Source: an uncultured Clostridia bacterium | GTDB lineage: Bacteria; Bacillota; Clostridia; Christensenellales; Borkfalkiaceae | DNA: 6,253 nucleotides | Direction: 5' to 3' | NCBI GenBank assembly: GCA_934254755.1 | Contig: CAKQMM010000073.1 | Span: 1-6,253 of the forward strand | Shown: piece by piece, positions 1 through 3,576 of the stretch | Layout: every line of letters begins with the position of its first letter | Position numbering within the stretch: position 1 is the stretch's first letter | Position numbers and translations under genes: made by a program | Notes under the pieces: generated by a model | What the model saw: only the letters and a program-made list of their open reading frames with translations | Told to the model about the DNA's origin: nothing | The model's database searches: none

Positions 1-23
1 GAGTCCGGTGCAATACCGAACTC
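1..23 (-). terminator. hairpin at window edge, possible operon terminator stem
   Basis: Read on the minus strand, GAGTTCGGT and ACCGGACTC pair over 9 bp, including one T-G wobble, around a 5-base loop (ATTGC). On the plus strand the wobble becomes a C-A mismatch, so the structure favours a minus-strand transcript. It lies about 80 bases downstream of the HD gene stop, the last gene of the operon. A terminator would need a T-run just left of base 1, which is outside the window. The AT-rich stretch 24-101 between hairpin and gene shows no other signal. Confidence 0.35.
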
Positions 24-101
24 ACTCACAAAACATTTAATATTTAATTTTGTCTAAACTTTTGGGGTCACTTCATTATCGGGGGTTTTGCTTTATACAA
101 A

Positions 102-593
102 TTAAGCGAATTTCGGCTCCGGGTCGCGCTTTAAAGTTTCCCGCATGGAAACGATTTTGTCCGCTCGCATAACGATGCGCGCTTCGATTTTCCACGGAAT
201 CGTCCAGAAAGTAAGCGGAAACATGTGCGTGTAAATTACGTTTTGGGCGGTTTTTGTAAGTTCATAATCTTCCATGGCGTTTTTAAGCGCGATTTTATGA
301 TGCTTTAAACCGTGGAAAGTGAAAGGCTTATTGTCGTGCCAGTCGTAAAGGTAATAATCGTGCAAAAGCGCGCCTGTTATGAGCGACTTTAAGTCGCATT
401 TAACCCCGCTTTTAACGGCGATATAGTAGCTGAGCGCGGCAACTTTAAGCGAGTGCATGTATACGCTCACATTCGAGTGCGCGATAAAGCCGTTCAGCAT
501 ATAATATCTGCCGCGGCTTATTATATCGTTCGCAACCCCGCGGAAAAATTCCCAATCGGGTATGCGGATAAATTTGCGTTTTTTTCTTTTCAT
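102..593 (-). CDS. HD-domain protein, probable metal-dependent phosphohydrolase
   Basis: A 163-residue soluble protein of the HD superfamily, whose members are mostly metal-dependent phosphohydrolases acting on nucleotides or phosphoesters; the substrate here is unknown. The core metal ligands are visible: H47 (YMHSLKVA), the H78-D79 doublet (ALLHDYYLYDWH), H98/H99, H123 (YTHMFP) and D145 (RADKIVS). The extra histidines between the HD doublet and the last Asp resemble HD proteins that bind two metals. The doublet is followed by Tyr-Tyr rather than the common Ile/Leu-Gly. The N-terminus is very basic (MKRKKRKF), with no signal peptide or membrane helix. The start ATG lies 12 bases after the stop of the upstream membrane-protein gene, and an AAGG overlapping that stop is a usable but distant ribosome site. 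As I recall, HD proteins of this type often sit beside CmpB-type membrane proteins in Clostridia, as here. The fold is secure; the activity is not. Confidence 0.85.
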   Translation of the reverse strand: MKRKKRKFIRIPDWEFFRGVANDIISRGRYYMLNGFIAHSNVSVYMHSLKVAALSYYIAVKSGVKCDLKSLITGALLHDYYLYDWHDNKPFTFHGLKHHKIALKNAMEDYELTKTAQNVIYTHMFPLTFWTIPWKIEARIVMRADKIVSMRETLKRDPEPKFA

Positions 594-605
594 TATTACT
601 ATGCC

Positions 606-1379
606 TTATTTTCCGCCGTTTTCAAGTTCGGTTTCACTGCCGCTTTCCGACTCTTTTACGGGAACTGTTTCCGCCCGCTTTTCGCCGTCAAGCGGAAGTT
701 TTTCAGATTCGTTTATAAACCTGTTGACCGAACCGCGAAACAAAAAGTGAATCCAACCGCGCTTGCCGAGCCGCTCTTTCGAGTATTTTTTAGCTTGCTC
801 TTTAAGCCTGTCGAAGTTGACGATTTGTTTAATTTTAACCGAATATTCTCTGATTTTAACGCCTAAGCGCATGGTCGTGGACAAGTCTACCGCAAAAATT
901 CCGTAAGTAACGCCTAATAAAAGCGAAAAAACGGGCGCGCCGATAATATAACTTGCCGCGCGTGAAAACGCTCCCGCAATACAAAAATCGTAAAGCATTG
1001 CGAGTATCAGCCAATATATGCTGAATTTTAAACAAATATACCCTTTAAAATTCAACTTTTCGCGCGAATAGTCCCACAAGCGGGTGTGCATTGCCTTTTC
1101 CATGACGAACCCGCCCACAAGCTCGAAAATCGTCGCAAACACCGCCGTTATCGCGCCGCGTATCAGAAGCTTTAAAAAATAAACTTCGGTAAACGTTACG
1201 GGTATTGCGTAAATAAGCTGACAAATAGCCGCGCCGAAGCCGTAAATCGGCAGACAACACCCGTTTAAAAAGCCGGGGTTTATAAATTTTTTGTTCTTAA
1301 CGCTACGATAGACGAACTCTATAAAGTAGCCCGCCACCGAACCGAACATAAAGTAAACGAGGAATTTTAAAAACCACAT
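606..1379 (-). CDS. CmpB-type (PF06541) integral membrane protein, 'putative ABC transporter permease'
   Basis: A 257-residue membrane protein matching the PF06541 family (ABC_trans_CmpB), whose role is not established. About five hydrophobic helices are visible, near residues 4-24, 41-61, 70-92, 115-136 and 144-166. Family landmarks are an Arg-Ser after helix 1 (VYRS), the NPGFLNGCCLPIYGFG stretch (34-49) into helix 2, FELVGG in helix 3, and WDYS (102-105) followed by NFKGYICLKFS (110-120). Residues from about 167 onward form a basic then Glu/Ser-rich hydrophilic tail, probably cytoplasmic. The ATG begins one base after the GH127 stop (TAA-A-ATG) and there is no good Shine-Dalgarno site, so translation probably depends on re-initiation from the upstream gene. 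Starting here places helix 1 at the N-terminus, as usual for the family. No ATP-binding cassette gene is in the window, so the 'permease' name is only a database label and transport is unproven. Confidence 0.85.
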   Translation of the reverse strand: MWFLKFLVYFMFGSVAGYFIEFVYRSVKNKKFINPGFLNGCCLPIYGFGAAICQLIYAIPVTFTEVYFLKLLIRGAITAVFATIFELVGGFVMEKAMHTRLWDYSREKLNFKGYICLKFSIYWLILAMLYDFCIAGAFSRAASYIIGAPVFSLLLGVTYGIFAVDLSTTMRLGVKIREYSVKIKQIVNFDRLKEQAKKYSKERLGKRGWIHFLFRGSVNRFINESEKLPLDGEKRAETVPVKESESGSETELENGGK

Positions 1380-1380
1380 T

Positions 1381-3255
1381 TTACATCCAGACCGTTACTC
1401 GGTTTTTATCGTTGTTATCCCAATCTTTACCCGCGGAAGCGTAATCGCAGACGGTAATCGTTCCGCCCTTTTTAAGGGGAACAAGGAATTCGCCCTGCGC
1501 TTTGAATTTACCCGTTTTAACGGCTTTCAGTTTAACGGTGCCGTTCGGCTCGATTTTAATTTCGGGCGTTTTTTCAAACCCGTCGAGATATCTTTCGTCG
1601 CGCGCAAGCACCACCGCGCCCTTTTTAAGCGCGACTTTGCCGTCTTTCTGTATCGCCCTGCACCTGTTGTCAAGGTGAATTTCCAAAACGTCTTTATTCT
1701 CGACGAATTCGTCTACGTCAAAATAACTTCCCGCCTCGACGCCCGCGTAGCTTTGACCGTTGAACATAACGTCGGTCTTTTTCGACCATTCGGGAATTCT
1801 CAACTTAAATTTAAGTTGTTCGCCCTTTTCGATAGCGAAAATAAGTTTGATTTTGCCGCTCCCCGTAAACGCGTCCCCGTCGATTTTTATAGAAAATTCC
1901 TGCCCCGACGGCGCGGTGAGTTTAAGCGCGCCTTTATCGTAAAGGTTTATTACGTAACCGTCGGCTGTTTTAAGCACGCCGTAAAGCGCGGCAAGAGAAG
2001 TTCCGAGCGCGCCTATAGCGGCGCAGCATCCGTAAAAGGTGTTGTTCGCCATTACTCTAAACCCGCCGGTAGCTATCGCGCGGCGTTTCATGATAAGGGG
2101 GCTGTAACTGTCGAACGGGATAAAAATACCGTCGTAGGGAAGAGCCGTACATTCTTTCGTTTTCCAGTCGTAACTAAAAACCTTTTTGTTCTTTTCGGTG
2201 TTGACCGCGCCGAACATTCCGTTCAAAGCCGCTTCTTCGATATAATCGGCGTATTTGCTCTCTCCCGTATAAAGCAAAAGCTGATAGCAGAAGTTCATCC
2301 ACGTTGCCGTAACGCAGGTTTCAAGCCCCGGGTAATCGGTCTTTTTGGTTTCGTTTTTAACGGAATTATCGAACTGCTCGAACTTCGTGCCGCCCCCGCC
2401 GATAACGGTTATTTCGGTTTCTTTTACCATATCTACGAAGTTTATAACCGCTTTTATATACTCGTCGTTTTTAACGGTTTTAGCGTACTCTAAAAGCCCT
2501 TGGAAGCAACTCATCATTTCGTACGCTTTATCGACGGAATACTGATACGGATAAGGCGACTTTTTAATTGCAAGGTCGATTAAGTTCTGGTGAGCGGTAA
2601 AGCCCGTTTTAACGATATACGCCGCAAAATCAAGGTAGCGTTTTTCGTTCGTCAGATAATATAAACGCATAAACGGCTCTAATATAGAGCAGCTGTTAAG
2701 TCCGTCCCAGTAATTGGTGCAAACGGTAATTTCTTTTTGGTTTTTGCCGGGACCTACGTGCTTGACTATATAGTCCGCGTGCTTTTTAAGGGCTTTCAGA
2801 ATCTTTTCTTTAAGCGTTTTTTTGTTGCAGATATCGTAAAAATAAATAAGCCCGAGCATTACGTATTTTCTGCCCCACAAGTCCCAGCCGTCGAATTCCG
2901 CTTCGACAGAGTAAGTCGAGAATCTGCCGAGGTTATCCTGCGTGGTGAGCATATCTTTAACCGCTTCTTCTAAAACGCGATATAAAGCCTTATCTTTGGT
3001 GTAGGCGTAAGTAAGCGCGCCGCCGCGCATTATTTTGCCGAAATATTCGCACCTCCAACCCTTATCGTCGTCATCGACGTTCGAGCGAAATTGATTGATT
3101 ATATTTTTAAAAAGTTCCGCGTCCTTAAGCTGGTTTTCGGTGACGAATTTGTTCATTTCGTCGGTGAAAGACCTGTATTTGACGACTTCGTTATCGAGCG
3201 CGAAAAGTTTATCGGTTTGTTTTCTTAAATCGGTAGATTTTTCAAGTAATTCCAT
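1381..3255 (-). CDS. GH127-like (DUF1680) beta-L-arabinofuranosidase-superfamily protein
   Basis: A 624-residue cytoplasmic protein with no signal peptide, of normal length for the GH127/DUF1680 superfamily, which includes beta-L-arabinofuranosidases. Residues about 65-430 form the (alpha/alpha) barrel: EYFGKIMRGGALTYAYT (70-86), TTQDNLGRFSTY (104-115), WDLWGRKYVMLGL (124-136), SCSILEPFMRLYYLTNEKRY (188-207). The zinc-thiolate site seems intact: E312 and C314 (LETC) plus C410-C411 (YGCC). In characterised GH127 enzymes the first Cys of the pair is the nucleophile. E293 (KFEQF) is a candidate acid/base. Residues about 430-624 form the beta-sandwich part (LKFKLRIPEWSKKTDVMFNG, VALKKGAVVLARDE). 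Histidines usual in the pocket appear replaced (see findings), so the sugar specificity is open. The ATG is preceded by AAGGAG with a 6-base spacer. It is the first gene of the operon and has a good promoter. Superfamily membership is firm; exact substrate is not. Confidence 0.85.
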   Translation of the reverse strand: MELLEKSTDLRKQTDKLFALDNEVVKYRSFTDEMNKFVTENQLKDAELFKNIINQFRSNVDDDDKGWRCEYFGKIMRGGALTYAYTKDKALYRVLEEAVKDMLTTQDNLGRFSTYSVEAEFDGWDLWGRKYVMLGLIYFYDICNKKTLKEKILKALKKHADYIVKHVGPGKNQKEITVCTNYWDGLNSCSILEPFMRLYYLTNEKRYLDFAAYIVKTGFTAHQNLIDLAIKKSPYPYQYSVDKAYEMMSCFQGLLEYAKTVKNDEYIKAVINFVDMVKETEITVIGGGGTKFEQFDNSVKNETKKTDYPGLETCVTATWMNFCYQLLLYTGESKYADYIEEAALNGMFGAVNTEKNKKVFSYDWKTKECTALPYDGIFIPFDSYSPLIMKRRAIATGGFRVMANNTFYGCCAAIGALGTSLAALYGVLKTADGYVINLYDKGALKLTAPSGQEFSIKIDGDAFTGSGKIKLIFAIEKGEQLKFKLRIPEWSKKTDVMFNGQSYAGVEAGSYFDVDEFVENKDVLEIHLDNRCRAIQKDGKVALKKGAVVLARDERYLDGFEKTPEIKIEPNGTVKLKAVKTGKFKAQGEFLVPLKKGGTITVCDYASAGKDWDNNDKNRVTVWM

Positions 3256-3261
3256 AAGTAT

Positions 3262-3267
3262 CTCCTT
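3262..3267 (-). promoter_or_regulatory. ribosome binding site of the GH127-like gene
   Basis: On the minus strand AAGGAG stands 6 bases before the ATG at 3255. It is a near-consensus Shine-Dalgarno sequence and fixes this start. It is the only strong ribosome site in the operon; the two downstream genes rely on weak sites or coupling. Confidence 0.85.
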
Positions 3268-3284
3268 ATACCTTTTATACCTTT
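3267..3284 (-). repeat. 9-bp tandem duplication in the GH127 leader
   Basis: AAAGGTATA occurs twice in tandem on the minus strand (3276-3284 and 3267-3275) and runs directly into the AAGGAG ribosome site. Each copy contains an AAGG, so the leader carries a ladder of weak anti-Shine-Dalgarno matches. It may be a simple slippage duplication. Confidence 0.8.
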
Positions 3285-3300
3285 AAAAGATATTTGTGTA

Positions 3301-3329
3301 ATTATACCATAAACTTATGCGCTTTACAA
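3301..3329 (-). promoter_or_regulatory. sigma-A-type promoter of the GH127-CmpB-HD operon
   Basis: On the minus strand TTGTAA (3324-3329) is separated by exactly 17 bases from a perfect TATAAT (3301-3306). A TG one base upstream of the -10 makes it an extended -10 promoter. The predicted transcript starts near 3294, giving a leader of about 40 bases. No terminator separates it from the three genes that follow, so it should drive all of them. Confidence 0.75.
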
Positions 3330-3343
3330 TAAATTTGCCGAAA

Positions 3344-3372
3344 TTGACCGACTAATTTACAAAATTGTAAAT
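3344..3372 (+). promoter_or_regulatory. weak candidate promoter for the plus-strand RNA
   Basis: TTGACC (3344-3349, 5 of 6 consensus bases) lies 17 bases before GTAAAT (3367-3372, only 3 of 6). It would start transcription near 3379, just ahead of the structured element. The -10 is poor and falls inside the inverted repeat 3355-3372. Support is mainly positional. Confidence 0.2.
3355..3372. promoter_or_regulatory. operator-like 8-bp inverted repeat
   Basis: ATTTACAA and TTGTAAAT form perfect 8-base arms around a 2-base AA centre. It lies about 25 bases upstream of the -35 box of the leftward operon promoter and overlaps the weak rightward promoter, so a bound dimeric regulator could influence either. 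The arms do not match an operator I can name: compared from memory with AraR, cre and Rex sites it differs from each. No regulator gene is in the window. Confidence 0.4.
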
Positions 3373-3379
3373 AACACCC

Positions 3380-3519
3380 GCAAAATAATTAAAAACCCAA
3401 CATATTCGTTTCCACGAGACCCTTCACGTTAGTTCGGGGAGCCGGAATATATTTGTAGCGGAATTAGAAGCCCCTTCCCTACGTTAAATATGCGCGGCTT
3501 TAAAAGCGCCCGCGTTTTT
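3380..3519 (+). ncRNA. candidate small non-coding RNA, family not recognised
   Basis: Between two AT-rich flanks lies a more GC-rich block (3401-3492) with no plausible reading frame. Its ends pair: CATATT (3401-3406) with AATATG (3487-3492), extended by CGT/ACG across a 3-base bulge. Inside, TCGT-TTCC-ACGA can form a small alternative hairpin (3406-3417). GGGG (3436-3439) can pair with CCCC (3471-3474), and CCG (3442-3444) with CGG (3459-3461). The block is followed at once by a hairpin with a T5 run (3493-3519) in plus orientation, while every protein gene here is on the minus strand. This gives a free-standing RNA of about 140 bases. Start and strand are inferred; the minus strand folds similarly but lacks a terminator adjacent to the fold. 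It shows no match that I recognise to SRP RNA, tmRNA, RNase P or a riboswitch. Confidence 0.35.
3493..3519 (+). terminator. intrinsic terminator, plus strand
   Basis: CGCGG (3493-3497) pairs with CCGCG (3510-3514); a further C-G pair forms across one bulged base, closing an A/T-rich loop. TTTTT follows directly (3515-3519). No plus-strand protein gene lies upstream, so it would end the candidate small RNA at 3380-3519. Confidence 0.5.
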
Positions 3520-3534
3520 CCCGCCGCTAAAAGT

Positions 3535-3560
3535 AAAACCCCGCTTTTCGGCGGGGTTTT
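3535..3560 (-). terminator. strong intrinsic terminator of the DUF6273/InlB-repeat gene
   Basis: AAAACCCCGC and GCGGGGTTTT form a perfect 10-bp stem with a 6-base loop. It lies 16 bases downstream of the stop codon at 3577 on the minus strand. Because the stem ends in A/T runs on both sides, it can act in both directions and would also stop any read-through from the plus-strand RNA. Confidence 0.9.
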
Positions 3561-3576
3561 ATAAGGTTTAGTCGTT

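Noticed and set aside
61..101. Terminator just downstream of the HD gene
   Set aside because: The runs GGGGTCA and GGGGG are on the same strand and do not pair with each other, so no stem-loop forms there.
453..866. Open frame of 137 codons on the plus strand
   Set aside because: It spans the opposite strand of both the HD and CmpB-type genes and their junction. The translation is aromatic/Arg-rich shadow sequence.
1045..1260. Short alternative frame on the minus strand
   Set aside because: It is internal to the CmpB-type gene in another frame and carries no features of its own.
1675..2493. Open frame of 272 codons on the plus strand
   Set aside because: It lies entirely antisense to the GH127-like gene, whose domains and motifs are clear. 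Its translation shows no recognisable domain and it has no convincing ribosome site.
3380..3519. 6S RNA, SRP RNA or a riboswitch
   Set aside because: SRP's GGAAGCAGC-type loop is absent, no ligand-riboswitch core was recognised, and no gene follows in the same orientation. A loose resemblance of GAGCCGGAATAT to part of E. coli 6S RNA (from memory) is too short to count. A covariance-model search would settle this.
3256..3576. CRISPR array, transposon ends or tRNA in the intergenic region
   Set aside because: There are no regularly spaced direct repeats, no transposase remnant and no cloverleaf or CCA-type end.
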